Below are positions 1-10,556 of a stretch of 64,000 nt of DNA, in pieces (within the stretch, counting starts at the first letter, position 1; each line of letters opens with the position of its first letter). The stretch covers positions 12,514,137-12,578,136 of the forward strand of contig NC_135172.1 in assembly GCF_041146795.1 (NCBI RefSeq). Reading direction: 5' to 3'. The DNA is from Maylandia zebra. Lineage: Eukaryota > Chordata > Actinopteri > Cichliformes > Cichlidae. A program made the translations under genes and the position numbers. The notes beneath the pieces were generated by a model that saw nothing but the letters and a program-made list of their open reading frames with translations, made no database searches and was not told the DNA's origin.

Positions 1-11
1 AACACAGAGAC

Positions 12-545
12 AGAATCAGAATCAGAATCAGAATACTTTATTGATCCCTGGGGGAAATTATTTTTTGTTACAGTGCTCCATTTTAAACCAACATTAAGAC
101 AAGACAGACAATACGCTAACTAAGAATAGTACAATATATACATATATATACATACATACATACATAAGTCACTCATAAATAAATATTTGGAAAAGAAACA
201 TGTGTAGTTGTAGCAGCAAACAGTGTGTTAAGTGGATGCGTTGTACAGGGAGATGGCCACAGGCAGGAATGATTTCCTGTGTCGTTCAGTGGTGCTTTTC
301 GGTAATCTCAGTCTCTCACTGAACGAGCTCCTGTGACTGACCAACATGTCATGGAGTGGGTGGGAGGTGTTATCCAACATTCTCTTTATCTTGGACAGCA
401 TCCGCCTCTCCGACACCACCTTGAGGGAGTCCAGCTCCATCCCCACAACATTGCTGGCCTTACGGATTAGTTTATTGAGTCTGTTGGCATCTGCGACCCT
501 CAGCCTGCTCCCCCAGCATGCAACAGCATAGAGGATCGCAGTTGC
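12..545 (-). mobile_element. 3' end of an L2/Rex1-like LINE
   Basis: Read on the minus strand, roughly 240-545 encodes the C-terminal end of a non-LTR reverse transcriptase (CWGSRLRVADANRLNKLIRK, then a conserved PLHD...S.RLRLPKS block). The same block ends the complete relative at 14.7-16.9 kb. The element finishes at 12-35 in a short tandem tail (GAATCA)n after the sequence TTTATTGATCCC, which is a usual fish LINE tail. It is 5'-truncated, with no endonuclease or RT core. The 5' boundary is disturbed by an inverted duplication at 495-570. Confidence 0.75.
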
Positions 546-570
546 ATGCTGGGGGAGCAGGCTGAGGGTC
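495..570. repeat. Perfect 30-bp inverted repeat at the LINE 5' end
   Basis: The 30 bases at 495-524 are the exact reverse complement of 541-570, with a 16-base spacer. Both arms are LINE sequence, so the truncated LINE turns back on itself here. This is the form left by twin priming or a template switch during insertion. Confidence 0.85.
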
Positions 571-865
571 AGAGTCAGGAGCTGTGATAAGAGGCCTGGT
601 GGTGCCGACCTTTTCAATAAAAGGTGATCATCATGTCTGGCGATTATACCTCAGCAGAGACTTTGTTTGGTGAATGACACAGGTCAGAAATAATAGAAAC
701 AAACTTCTGAGTGACAGATGAGCAACCACACACAGCAGCGCCATCTTGTTACCAGTCAGGTGTGAAGAGCAGTTAGACCAAAGGTTCATTCAAGACTTTT
801 TATGTGAAGGGAAGGATTTTAAACTGGATTCTGGATTTATCAGAAAATCAGTTCAGCTCGATCTG

Positions 866-949
866 TTTCAGGATGGCTGAGTGGTCTAAGGTACTGTGTT
901 TAGTGCTCACTCTCCCCTGGAGGTGTGGGTTTGAATCCCACTCTTAGCA
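866..949 (+). pseudogene. tRNA-Leu-like pseudogene or tRNA-derived repeat head
   Basis: The order of A box (GGCTGAGTGGTCTAAGG), long variable arm (CTCCCCTGGAGG) and B box (GGGTTTGAATCCC) is that of tRNA-Leu. The anticodon stem is mismatched in at least two pairs and the acceptor ends pair poorly, so a working tRNA is unlikely. It could be a pseudogene or the head of an old SINE. Confidence 0.5.
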
Positions 950-1089
950 GTTTCTGCTTCATTGTCTTTCTCGGTGTTCACATCTCCTCATTCCTGAAAT
1001 GGTCTGCTCACATTCACGTCCAGTCCAAAAAGGCTAGGCAAGCGCCTGTACCGTCTCCGACAACTCAGGAAGTTAGCAGGTTTTTCCAG

Positions 1090-1838
1090 TGGTCCTCAGA
1101 ACTTTCTATTCAGGCGCTGTGGAGAGCATCCTCACACAGAACATCACTTCCTGGTGTGGGAATAACTGTGTCCAGGATTGAGAAGCAGAGTGATCCGTGC
1201 GTCAGAACGCTGCTGCGTTACAAATGCAAATACAGTATGATCCACAAATATAACTTCCCTACAGGACATTTACACCAGGAGATGTTGGTCCAGAGCATCT
1301 CAGATATTAAAGGACTGGTCCCATCCCAGTAACAAAATGTTTCGACTTCTGCAATCAGGCAGAAGGTTCCACACCATCGGGGCCAAAACAGACACTCGAG
1401 GAGGAGCTTCTCTCCTCAGGCCGTACGAGTCCTAAACCAGAACACGCCCCCACTCCCCTCATAGCATCAATAAGTGACTGAAACAGGACCTTATATCAAT
1501 CTGTTCACACTACCCTGGTCGCATTACTGTTTACACTTCTCTGGTCACTCAGTTGAATTACTCTGTTTATATTACTCTGCTCACTTGTTTACTTGCACAG
1601 CTCTGTCAATACGTTGCTGTGCTAATATGGCACAAGACACTTTAACACTCCATTTGCACAAAGTACATTTTCAGATTTTTGATTTAAAATTTCCAGACTT
1701 TTAAAATCTATTTACTTATTGTATATAATGTCTTTTTTTGTACAGTCAAAGGAGCAGTTCAGGAGACATTTCACTGTTTGTTTTGTAATTTAATGACTAT
1801 GCATGTGACAAATAAAAAATCTTCAGTCTTGAACGTTA
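1090..1838 (+). mobile_element. Degraded L2-like LINE 3' fragment
   Basis: Around 1110-1200 the plus strand carries a broken copy of the RT C-terminal motif (ILTQNITSWCGN then VQD) with stops and frameshifts. At 1741-1838 comes a LINE-type 3' end (CATGTGACAAATAAA followed by a CTTCAGTCTTGAAC tail). The span between is AT-rich and matches no gene I recognise. Confidence 0.55.
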
Positions 1839-1965
1839 TGCTCTCTCTTTCTAGGCCCTGCCAGTACTCTCGCTCCAGCATTTTGGATCAGCTGAAGGCT
1901 TTTGAGGGAGTTTTTATGACATCTGAAAATAGCAAATTACAGTTTCCCAGGACTTGCATGAACAG
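1839..1965 (+). repeat. Fragment of a common fish dispersed repeat
   Basis: The segment with CAGTACTCTCGCTCCAGCAT and GGATCAGCTGAAGGCTTTTG resembles the non-coding 3' part of a fish retroelement. Degraded copies of the same consensus occur at 50.1-50.5 kb and 48.3-48.5 kb in this window. No coding potential is visible. Confidence 0.45.
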
Positions 1966-1994
1966 TTCAACAGCAAAGCCCCAAAAACCAAACA

Positions 1995-2042
1995 GGCTCA
2001 TCAGGGATTTGAACCCAGGACCGCTTACACCCAAAGTGAAAA
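1995..2042 (-). pseudogene. 3'-half tRNA-Pro pseudogene
   Basis: On the minus strand this matches the anticodon arm (CACTTTGGGTGT), T arm (GGTTCAAATCC) and 3' acceptor strand of the tRNA-Pro gene at 3020-3091. The 5' half, including the D arm, is missing. It is a partial duplicate and cannot fold as a tRNA. Confidence 0.6.
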
Positions 2043-3019
2043 GGGAAAAGCTTCCTTAGGCATTTTCCAGGTCACAGCAGAGGTGTGCTTGCAGGCGGAG
2101 GAGGAGTGAGGTGCTGAGGCTGCTCCTGCTGCCCTCCAGCGAAGCCCAGGTGGCTGCTCTCAAACCTGCCCACAGCAAAGAGGAGCAGCTTCAATTACAT
2201 GTTTCTTAGATTGTCACAAATAAGCTTTCGTCTAATTTTCAGATGATCACTTTTAATTTTAAATTAAGAACCAATTTAGGTGGGTTATTTAGAGCTTCCA
2301 ATGAGGTGCATGTGTTTAGATCATGGCGGACAAAAAAAGAGTACCTGAAGAAAAACCCTGCAACATGGAGCATGCACCCACCTGCAATCAACACAGTGGC
2401 ATGAGCATATAGTCATACAGATGAGCATGACAGCGTCAAGCTTCATAACCAGAAACCTTACACCACAAATTAAGTCACATTTTGACCCTAAAATCTGAAT
2501 TTTGCAGTTAAAATCATCACATAATTTTCATCTGTAATATTTTATTTCACTTGGTACATAAGTTACATGTGTGCATAATGCACTGAAAGAGATTCCTTCG
2601 TGGTACTGAAGTACTAATGTTTACTGATGTTTATTTTTGGCCCTTTTGTGTATCAGTAAAACTGATGTGCGTTCTTCCACATGCATATTGTTAAAGTCGT
2701 GTGAGAGAGTTACACATTTATAATATATGATACATAACTGTGTATTGTAGTAGTTCTGTGTACAAGTTTGAATTGAATTCTCTTATTTAATCTAAAATAA
2801 AACTCTGTGTTATCTTGAATAACAAATAATTACCTTAGAAAAACTTTTTGGAGAATTTAAATGGTAAACAATAAGAACAAGGCCAACAACATCCTTCATA
2901 TCAGATCTGTTAGCTGTCCCTGTATGAGGGACTATGGGAACATGTGTGCAGCTGCAGAGATTCTTTCAAATGGAGCCTAAACAGCATGTGGCAGCTGAGA
3001 GGCTCTATAGACAACACGT
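2043..3019. other. Intergenic, no identified gene
   Basis: Mostly AT-rich. A GC-rich stretch at about 2066-2200 has an acceptor-like TTTCCAG and a short frame ending in a stop (see findings). Nothing else is recognisable. Confidence 0.4.
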
Positions 3020-3091
3020 GGGCTCGTCCAGGATTTGAACCCGGGACCTCTCACACCCAAAGTGAGAATCATACCCCTAGACCAACGAGCC
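3020..3091 (-). tRNA. tRNA-Pro (anticodon UGG)
   Basis: The minus strand folds as a 72-nt tRNA. The acceptor strands GGCTCGT and ACGAGCC pair fully. The anticodon stem CTCAC/GTGAG closes a 7-base loop TTTGGGT containing TGG, which reads proline. The A box is GGTCTAGGGGTATGA and the B box is GGTTCAAATCC, with one G-T pair in the T stem. There is no encoded CCA, as expected. No T-run is visible just 3' of the gene, so its transcription is less certain than its fold. Confidence 0.9.
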
Positions 3092-3680
3092 ACACAAACA
3101 GTCCAGCAAGTCTTTTTTCACAAAGTCTCACATCAGAGCAACTAGATGAAGAAGAATGTGTGAAAGATTGTCTTGAACGCTCAGAGAATCATCTGTTTGT
3201 GTGCTTGATTCTAGATTTTATTCTAGGATTAATTCAGTAGAGATTTATTGGACATACTATAAGGACACATTCTATTTAACTTGAATTCTCAACAACAACA
3301 ATGAGGGCTGGCCCTAAATAAATAAAGTTAAAATAAATCATATCATACTAACTGCTCTGTGTGTACTTTTTAAAAGAATCTTCTATCATTTGAATATAGC
3401 AGACATGCTTTATAAAAGCCTAGTATATATTATTTTCTTTCTTCCCTTAAACTGAAAGAATTACAAGTATGTAACTAGTATAGCAAGTTGAGAGTCATAC
3501 TGTACCAAAAGAAAACAAACCTCTTCTGCCAAAGAGGAGGAGTGTAGAGATTAGAATATTATTTTACTGTTACTATTCATAACATTATCATTACTGTTGC
3601 ATTACGTATCATTTATCATTATCATTTCATTAGAGCATTTATTGAAACTGTTGATGTTACATTAAAGTTTGTATTTCAGG

Positions 3681-4457
3681 TGTGAGCATAATTACATAAT
3701 AATCTTTCATTGCAGGTGCAACTGTAACCATGTTATCCATATTGCATTTTGTGCTAATTAAAGAGTTGAAGCTCGGTCAAGTTAATTAATGGTCTGAAGC
3801 TTCGGTCAGCGCGACGTCTGGCCGATCAATAGGAAGTTAAGGTGACCTGGAGCCATGAAAGAATTGCATACATGCTTACAATACAATACACTACATATAA
3901 CCTGTAAACAGAATAGAGGCCTGTGTGTGTTCAGCAGCCTGCTGCATTGGAGTTTGCCTAGTAACAGATGACTCGAACGGAGTCAGGAAGTATACTTCTA
4001 AGATGTCTTTGTTTGTCGAGTGAGGTCATCCACTGAGGTCAAGACACATAGTCTGCCTGAACACACATACACAGTATATAGACTTGTTTTGCTCGAAACT
4101 GCAAAGTTGTTTTACCTGCATACGTGACAGTTTAGTTCCACAAATAAGTGAAGTGCAGTAAGTGAAATAACAGGAAGCATCTGGCGGTGGCGGAGGAACA
4201 GAGGAAGGAACTGTTCTTTTTTAGAATATGTCCAAGGTCGGAATTACTGGAACTGATGCATGTTTCTTATCTGCTTTGACGCATGATGCTTGTCATCGAC
4301 TATGTTATATATATGACTGCTCGTTTACTGTTCTGGGGAGATCGAGGCTGATGTTTTGCAGAGCTCATCTTTCCCACACACGTGTGTGCTTTAATAAAAT
4401 CATTGTTTTGACGCACAATGGACCTCCAGTCGTTTGTCTCTTACCTCAAATACGAAA
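3681..4457 (+). mobile_element. Possible LTR-like element
   Basis: The block starts TGTGAGCATAATTAC, has TATATATGACTG near 4300 and an AATAAA signal near 4394, which is the layout of an LTR on the plus strand. TCAGG flanks it on both sides (3676-3680 and 4458-4462), which could be a 5-bp target duplication. Against this, the 3' end would be GAAA rather than the usual CA, so the boundaries are uncertain. Confidence 0.35.
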
Positions 4458-4629
4458 TCAGGACACTTCTTAAACACTAATAAAAATATATAACATAATT
4501 CACAATCCACTTATGACACGTTTTATGAAGTGTCAAACTGAAAGAAAAGCGTGTTTTGTCATGGTATGTCATAACAATAGCTGATGGGCTTCTATTCCTA
4601 TAAAGCAGACTAGACAAACAGAAACCATC

Positions 4630-5242
4630 TGTCACGGTCCCCGTGTCTCTCTGGTTGGCCCACGCTCGCTACAGGTTTTGTTGTTGTTAGTTTTGGTTTT
4701 TTTTGTCTCTCCTCCTCCTCTCTGCCTGGGTGGAGCTCATTACGGGCTCTCACTCTTGGTCCACGCACCCCTGTGGATGGTGTCCACCTGCGGCTGATCC
4801 GGCTGATTTCCCCAGCTGCTATTTAAGGCAGTGGCACAGAGCAGCTCACCGCTGGAACGTCGAACCACCTGAGTTCGTGCTCGCGGCATATTCAAAGAAG
4901 GATCGCTTACACGTGTTTTATGTTGTGGAACTAACCTTGACCTTCTGTCTGTAGATTCTGGACCGAATTACCGGACCTGTCCAAGTGGGGCAGTGTGTGG
5001 AGTGTTGGAGCGAGTGCGGCTGAAGAGGAGTGCGTGTGTGCGGAGGAACGGTGGCGGTGACTGAGTGGAAGAGGAAGCGTGTGTGTGGATTCCCCCCCCC
5101 CCTTCTCTCCCTGGAGCCCTGGACCCCCTCCCAACTCACTGTACATATATTTTGCACTAAGGTGATCCCTATTGTAAATAAATCCCCTTTTTGTTTCGTT
5201 GAAAGAACTGTCTGCGCTTGGGTCCGTTCAGTAGCCATGACA
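4630..5242 (+). mobile_element. Solo LTR, 613 bp
   Basis: The segment begins TGTCACGG and ends CCATGACA, which are inverted TG...CA termini. It has a TATTTAAG box at 4820 and an AATAAA at 5177-5182. It is bounded by the 5-bp direct duplication CCATC (4625-4629 and 5243-5247). No internal retroviral or gypsy genes flank it, so it is a recombined solo LTR. Family (Ty3/gypsy or ERV) cannot be told from the LTR alone. Reading frames across it are chance. Confidence 0.75.
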
Positions 5243-5345
5243 CCATCCATCCATCCATTCGCTTCAGCTTATCCTGTTCAGAGTCGCGGGGGCGCTGGAG
5301 CCTATCCCAGCTATCATAGGGTGAGAGGCGGGGTACACCCTGGAC
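5243..5345 (-). mobile_element. Rex3/RTE-like LINE 3' end
   Basis: A (CCAT)n run followed by CGCTTCAGCTTATCC and GGGTGAGAGGCGGGGTACAC is a familiar fish repeat. Its minus-strand reading ends in (GATG)n, the tail type described for Rex3. Only about 100 bp remain, with no coding sequence. The solo LTR abuts its tail. Confidence 0.55.
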
Positions 5346-5639
5346 AGAAACACTTTGTTGAAAACAAAAGTGAAAGGGCGACTCACATCTGACTGTGTTC
5401 CCTGTGGGTTGAGTCACTTTGTATATAAAGCATTTGCAGCATTTTTAAAAATCTATTGTTCCAAATTTCTCTGTTTTCTCAACTTTTTCTCAAGCTGAGC
5501 ACTTGGTCCACTTTTACAAGCGATGGCAGCAGCAGCAGCCTTTTCCAGAGGTTTTAGTTTTATGTGCAATAAACATTCATTGTGTCATTTATTAATTCAT
5601 CCTTTTTTTATTTTCACTTTTTAAAAATCCACTACATGT

Positions 5640-5757
5640 TGTGTTGTGTTTAGTTGTGTTTAGTGCCGATGTGGGACAGTTTCCAATTCCATTGTACTAT
5701 TGTACCAAATATGAATGTGCAATGACAATAACGAGTTATTCTTATCTTATCTTATAT
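5640..5757 (+). mobile_element. LINE 3' tail fragment
   Basis: GTGCAATGACAATAACGAG followed by (TTATC)n matches the 3' ends of L2/Rex1-type fish LINEs; compare the (TATCT)n tail at 16.89 kb. It is non-coding, and the 5' edge is approximate. Confidence 0.5.
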
Positions 5758-6423
5758 CTGATCTCAGATGCACTCCCTGATGTACCCACAGTGTCTGTGC
5801 ATTTAGGATACACAGACAGCTAGTATAAATCCATGCACGCACATGCATATTCTGAATATAGTCTCTGTTTCGTTTTGTTCACTGTGGAAGGTCTTTCAAG
5901 GTCACAGTAGTTCATGTAAAAGAAGCTGATATTTTCATGTAAGCAGAACGTGACTTTTTGGAATTCAAATGAAAGAGGTGCTTTGACTCAAAACATATTG
6001 CAGGCAGATTTTCATGCAACATCTCTTAAACTTAGAAAGTTCTCTTTGTACATTTCTTTACAAATCTTTATTTCCTTAAATCCTTATTGATACTTTCTCA
6101 TGTGTTTCAGAAACTTTGATGGCAGCGGCACAGTTGACCATGAGTGGTGTCACAACTACCGAAGGCTTAGTTAGGATTTTGCTGTGTCTGCTCCATCTTT
6201 CAAGTTCACTGATAAACAAGGGCGAACTGGTAAACTGACTGTTAACTTTCTTTTTGTTGTTGTTGTTTTAATAAAGAATGTAACTTTTAATTAACCACCT
6301 TTACCATTAAATCATGACCGTCCGATCACTGGTTAAGCTTTTCTCCTTACTTTTAAAATGCTCATTTTGTCCCAGTTACATGTTTCGCACGCATGTTTGT
6401 TGACGTTCTTTCTGGTTTTGCAG
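5758..6423. other. Upstream or intronic sequence, no firm gene
   Basis: AT-rich. A short frame after TTTCAG at about 6110 reads FDGSGTVDHEW and then stops. It recalls an EF-hand loop but has no donor site and is too short to call. Confidence 0.35.
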
Positions 6424-6935
6424 GAGGAGCTGAAAGGAAACGTTGAAAAATTACAAAAGGAAACAGCAAGAAGGAAGGTGAGTCTGTCAATGACATGGAT
6501 GTTGACAGACTCCAAACAGAAAAACATGCTTTGCTATGACAACTAAAACAAAAAAACAATTTCCCATCATACAAAAGTCTGTTTGCACTCTTTACACTAC
6601 ATACTTTTGTATATTTTGTTACATTAATTTGGTTTATTTTTGTCCTCCAGGCTGAAAATAATTTAGACAAAGCCTATGTTCCTGCTGTCCTTGATGATGT
6701 TAAACGTCTCATGGATCCTTTGTACGAACTTTTGAAGTCAGTGAAACGTTTTACATCACTGCTTACACCAGTGCTGGATTTAATGGATGACCTACAGACT
6801 TTCGTGGGAGCCGGCAAGGAGTACATGAATAAGTACTTTGAGACAACAGCTGCAGAAATCAATCACAATGAAGAGAACCTACGCAGAGTTATGGCAACAC
6901 TAACACAACTAGAAAAGAATAAAGATGAACTGTAG
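6424..6935 (+). CDS. Two terminal exons of an unrecognised coiled-coil-like gene
   Basis: The exon at 6424-6477 (TTTTGCAG acceptor, AAG/GTGAGT donor) encodes a lysine- and glutamate-rich 18-residue helix. It joins in phase to a final exon at 6651-6935 (TCCTCCAG acceptor) with 94 residues and a TAG stop at 6933. The product is helical and charged (for example DDVKRLMDPLYELLKSVKRF, then AEINHNEENLRRVMATLTQL), consistent with a coiled coil or helical bundle. I do not recognise the family. No start codon or upstream exons are identifiable, so this is the 3' end of a gene or gene fragment. The reading frame is open, so recent function is possible. Confidence 0.5.
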
Positions 6936-7002
6936 CATATTAGTCAGCGTCTGTCTCTGGTAAATGTTCTGTGAAACATCTCTTTCATACTGCGCTGCTT
7001 CT

Positions 7003-7165
7003 ACACTCAGAAAAATTATGGTTCTTAAATGGTTCTTCAGATGTCTTCATGGTTCTTTAAAGAACCATCATACGTCAAAGAACCTTTTTATTTTGTGGAT
7101 GGTTCTTCAGCTATTACAAATGGTTCTTTAAAGAACAAAAGGTTCTTCATCCTTAGCAATCTAAG
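7003..7165 (+). repeat. Left end of a TTCTTTAAAGAA-type DNA repeat
   Basis: Begins TACACTCAGAAAAAT and then carries several palindromic units of the type GGTTCTTTAAAGAACC. The mirror-image end ATTTTTCTGAGTGTA lies at about 10,884-10,898, so the two may be inverted termini of one element or two separate copies. Confidence 0.6.
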
Positions 7166-7690
7166 TTTGATGGTGTAAATGGCATAAATATTTATTCACT
7201 ATAATGAGGCTGTGAATTATACTGTGTGTTTTCTTTGTGTGCATGTGTGTGCGAAGGGGGAGGGCGGGATACCTGGCAGTTACCCTTTAAGAGAAGATGG
7301 TAGGAAGCTGAATATTCAAATAAAAGTTAGAAATATTTGCAAACAGTAGACACAATACACACATTCAAATACTGTACTTTAGTTTTAAATTTTAATAAAG
7401 CATTACTATTTTCTACTCCAAGGCATTACTTGTGAGATTATTATATATTTTTGAAAATATAGCATAATGATAATACTAGTTATTGTAAACTTTACAAACC
7501 ACTCAGCAGTATGTAAAGTCAAATTATAAAATACAAGTAAATAACAATTGCAGAACAGAATGTCAGTGTAATGAACACACACTTCGTTTTGACAAAGCAC
7601 TGCTTAGGTAAATGATCTGAGTAGTTGTTCATCACTGAGCAATTTGTTAATATGTGTTTCGAGCCAAATAAATGACAGGGAGAGAGAGAG
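7166..7690. other. AT-rich spacer
   Basis: No gene, RNA or named repeat is recognised. A (GA)n stretch precedes the promoter at 7680-7690. Confidence 0.4.
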
Positions 7691-7764
7691 TGACGTCAGA
7701 ACACGTCATACTATAACCTCCCGGGAGCGGACGGAGGGGTCCGTCGTTGGGATGCGCATGCGCA
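7691..7764 (+). promoter_or_regulatory. CRE plus NRF-1 promoter-like region
   Basis: A perfect CRE palindrome TGACGTCA lies at 7691-7698, and a perfect NRF-1 palindrome TGCGCATGCGCA at 7753-7764. They sit in a local CpG-rich stretch (CCCGGGAGCGGACGG, GCGAGCGGCGGGCC). This is the usual make-up of a TATA-less vertebrate housekeeping promoter. A splice donor follows at 7896, so transcription is inferred to run rightward. Confidence 0.6.
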
Positions 7765-7779
7765 GACAGAGTGTGCGAG

Positions 7780-7895
7780 CGGCGGGCCTTGACCTTTCGG
7801 GAAAAAAAAACTCACGGACGGTGACAGCGAAACGGATAACAGTCTTCAGTACCTGCTGGACTCTGAAGCTGTGGATTCTGGGACTGTTGGAAAAG
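7780..7895 (+). other. Putative non-coding first exon
   Basis: The GC-rich stretch after the NRF-1 site ends in GGAAAAG/GTAAAAC, a good splice donor at 7896. No long frame starts here, so the exon would be 5' UTR. The left edge is a guess. The next clear splice acceptor in the same direction is at 9655, before the nesprin-like exon. Confidence 0.4.
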
Positions 7896-9655
7896 GTAAA
7901 ACATTTTCATTGAAACCTTATTACTGTTTTGTTTTTGTTACTCGTCATTGTAGCTTGCTGTTAATGTTGTGCTAACAGTAGCGATTAGCTAGATACGTTA
8001 GCCACGTCAGCGCAATTTAGTATCCGGTATACAGAAACTGTTTTCCTAACAAAACCACTGTTATAATTAAGTGAAGCTGCTCCCAGCTAATTTGAACCTT
8101 TGGCTTCTAAAATATGTGGTTCAATTGCGTGCTGCGTACATAACCTAATGTCAGCTAGACCGAAATTAAAATTTAATATATTGTTAAAGTCACTAAAATG
8201 GTGCCTGAAGCCTGTTGTGAGCTCTGTGTCTGCTCTAGAAACTCTTGAAATTCTGTAGATCTGAGCCGTACATTAAATACTCACATGAACCTCTACTTTG
8301 AATTCTGTATGAGCTGTATAAAATACAGCTATGCATAAGTGTTTTGAATGAATAATTAGATTAGATAACTCTTTATTGTCTAATCAAATTATATAGAAAT
8401 GAATAGAAACGTGACATGAGAAGGTGTCTTTGACTGTTCCTGCATAACTTAGTTTCGGACTAGTTGACAAGTTATGCTCCGGTCATTTGATGTTTCCAAG
8501 ATAGATGTTCTTTTGTAATATAGTTAATTTTTTTGTATTGTAATTTTTTATCCACCATCATACATCATACATACAAGCTAAGAAGAGGTCGTTATACTAA
8601 CAGGTATCAACGCTGGGCCAAAGTTCAGCACATGGTTAAAGTTTGTAATCCAGCCAGGGTGTAAATATCACTCAGCAGCCAGAGCTGAAGCAGGTAGCAT
8701 CAACACATAAATCTACTCTACCCGGCTTAAATCACAAGAGCACCTCTGACCAAAAAGCTGTAGATTTGTCTTGTTTGCACAAATTAATCCAGATTCACAT
8801 TGTGTTCACAGCTTCAACAAAATGAGGAAGAGGAGGGGGAGAAACACAATTAGATTGAATTACAATTGGATGGAAGGCGAGGAGAAGAAGAAGGAAGCTT
8901 AGGATGAGGAGGAAGAGAAGCAGCAGGAGCATCTTTAGGGCTCCCTATGATGAGGTTTGTTTCATTAATATGGTCCTCTCACAAAGAAAGATGACTTGTT
9001 TTAGTTCACCTACTTCCTGTATTAAATAGTGATGTGCAAAATGTTGTGAAAAACCATAGAGCAGGCACGTATAGTGCATCTGCAGGTAAATGAACATCAA
9101 ATCTCTAAGACAGACTGAAATCTGTATATTTATCACCCTTATGATAAAACCCACGTCAGCCATTGGTTTATGGACTTTGTATTTTGAAGCCTCAACATTT
9201 GCATTATTGCTGTTGCTATGTTGGGACCATATTAGGATGAGGGATCAGAATCTGGAGTCATCCACACTATTGTTTCATTTAGTGTGTATCCATAAGATTC
9301 GTACAGCAGATCCAAGTTGTGCCTTGAAAACAGGAAAGTTGTCTGCATAGAGGAGAACTTTAATAGCAGGCTTGTACAAAGTGAGGCTTTGTGCACTCGT
9401 TTTACTTCTGTCACCCTGTTTTGATGCAGATTTCACTTGAAATCAGGCAAGAACTGGACTTATTTTTTATAATGTGTTCTTGTGAATTAATTGTGTATCG
9501 CATATGTTTGATTTGACTTTCTGCAAGACAACAGTCGTCCACTGGCCAAAAAAGTTTTCCAAATACCTCCACGTGATCAAGCCTGGATTTAGAAAAGAAT
9601 AGCACAAAAAATCTGCACCTCCTGCTTCAGATGCAATTTGTGTTTCTGTGTTCAG
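7896..9655. other. Possible intron, no gene recognised
   Basis: AT-rich with a purine-rich patch at about 8820-8940 (GAGGAAGAGGAGGGGGAG). No coding exon with homology that I recognise. Confidence 0.35.
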
Positions 9656-10022
9656 AGGCAGCGGTGAGAGGGGAAACCTCGGCTCATCCAGCTGGAGAGC
9701 CTGACCAGGAGGAGTCGAACATTAACTCAGCTCTTCCAGGGCACCCTGCAGACTCGGCTGTTGGCAACAACGAGGGATGACGTGAACGCCAAACAGGAGT
9801 CCATCACAGGTCAACTGCAGGTATGCGAGTCAGACCTTCTGAGGAGGGTTTCACTTTTCTCTCTTCTTTATAATTGACTCTTTTCTCTCTCTTTCAGCTC
9901 CTTGTCTCAGAGTGGGAGGGGTTTGAAGCACAAAGGGAGGAACTTGTCGTTTGGTTGGCTGATATGGATGTGAGGTTGACCAGCTGACAGGAAACACCAG
10001 TGAAAAACTGAAACAACTGCAG
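9656..10022 (+). pseudogene. Nesprin-like (SYNE) spectrin-repeat exon pair, broken
   Basis: Two exon-like blocks with good splice sites: 9656-9820 (TGTTCAG acceptor, CTGCAG/GTATGC donor) and 9898-10022 (CTTTCAG acceptor, CTGCAG/GTGTGG donor). One frame reads LIQLESLTRRSRTLTQLFQG and continues across the intron into LLVSEWEGFEAQREELVVWL, a spectrin-repeat helix pair of the giant nesprin type. The frame has a TGA near the start of the first block. In the second block a short deletion after DVRLT shifts the frame, which then resumes as LTGNTSEKLKQLQ. No neighbouring nesprin exons are present. It is a DNA-level fragment (introns kept), now non-coding. The assignment to SYNE rather than another spectrin family is moderate. 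Confidence 0.5.
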
Positions 10023-10556
10023 GTGTGGGCTTGTTTTGATATGACATATATTTGATATGATACATACGTCAGAGACATTGTTCTAAACTGGACTAACCAA
10101 GGACCATGAGTACAACATGAAACGTACATTACATAGCGTAAGGCTGAAGTTCATTGATCATTTTAATCATAAACTTGTTGTTGAAATGTTTTTACTGAAC
10201 ATGCAAACATCTGCTGATGAAAATGTGTTGATTTATTGGTCTGTTATGAAGCTATTGCTATTTCTAATGTGTTTTATCACTTTCTGATGTTTTATTAATT
10301 AAACAATACATGTAGTATTTGTTGTGTTATCTGTAGCTATAGTATTTATATATATTTATTTATAGTATAGCAAATATATTTAATTATTACTGTTTAAAAC
10401 ACTAATATGTGACATGTATTAGTAGTGATGTTTTGCTGAGGGTTAAAATGCCTTTTTGTCTTTTGGTAACTACAAAATGACAATAAACCATTAATATATG
10501 TCTATGCTGTGCTCGTATTTATTTTACCCTACTCAAATTCAATTTATGATGCATTT
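10023..10556. other. AT-rich spacer
   Basis: Nothing recognisable; low-complexity TATTTA and TATAT stretches around 10,330-10,400. Confidence 0.4.

Noticed and set aside
4703-5417. Overlapping frames on both strands
   Set aside because: They coincide with a solo LTR and a LINE tail and have no homology that I can see.
6110-6172. EF-hand-like FDGSGTVDHEW after an acceptor
   Set aside because: Too short, stops at once, and no donor or partner exon is found.
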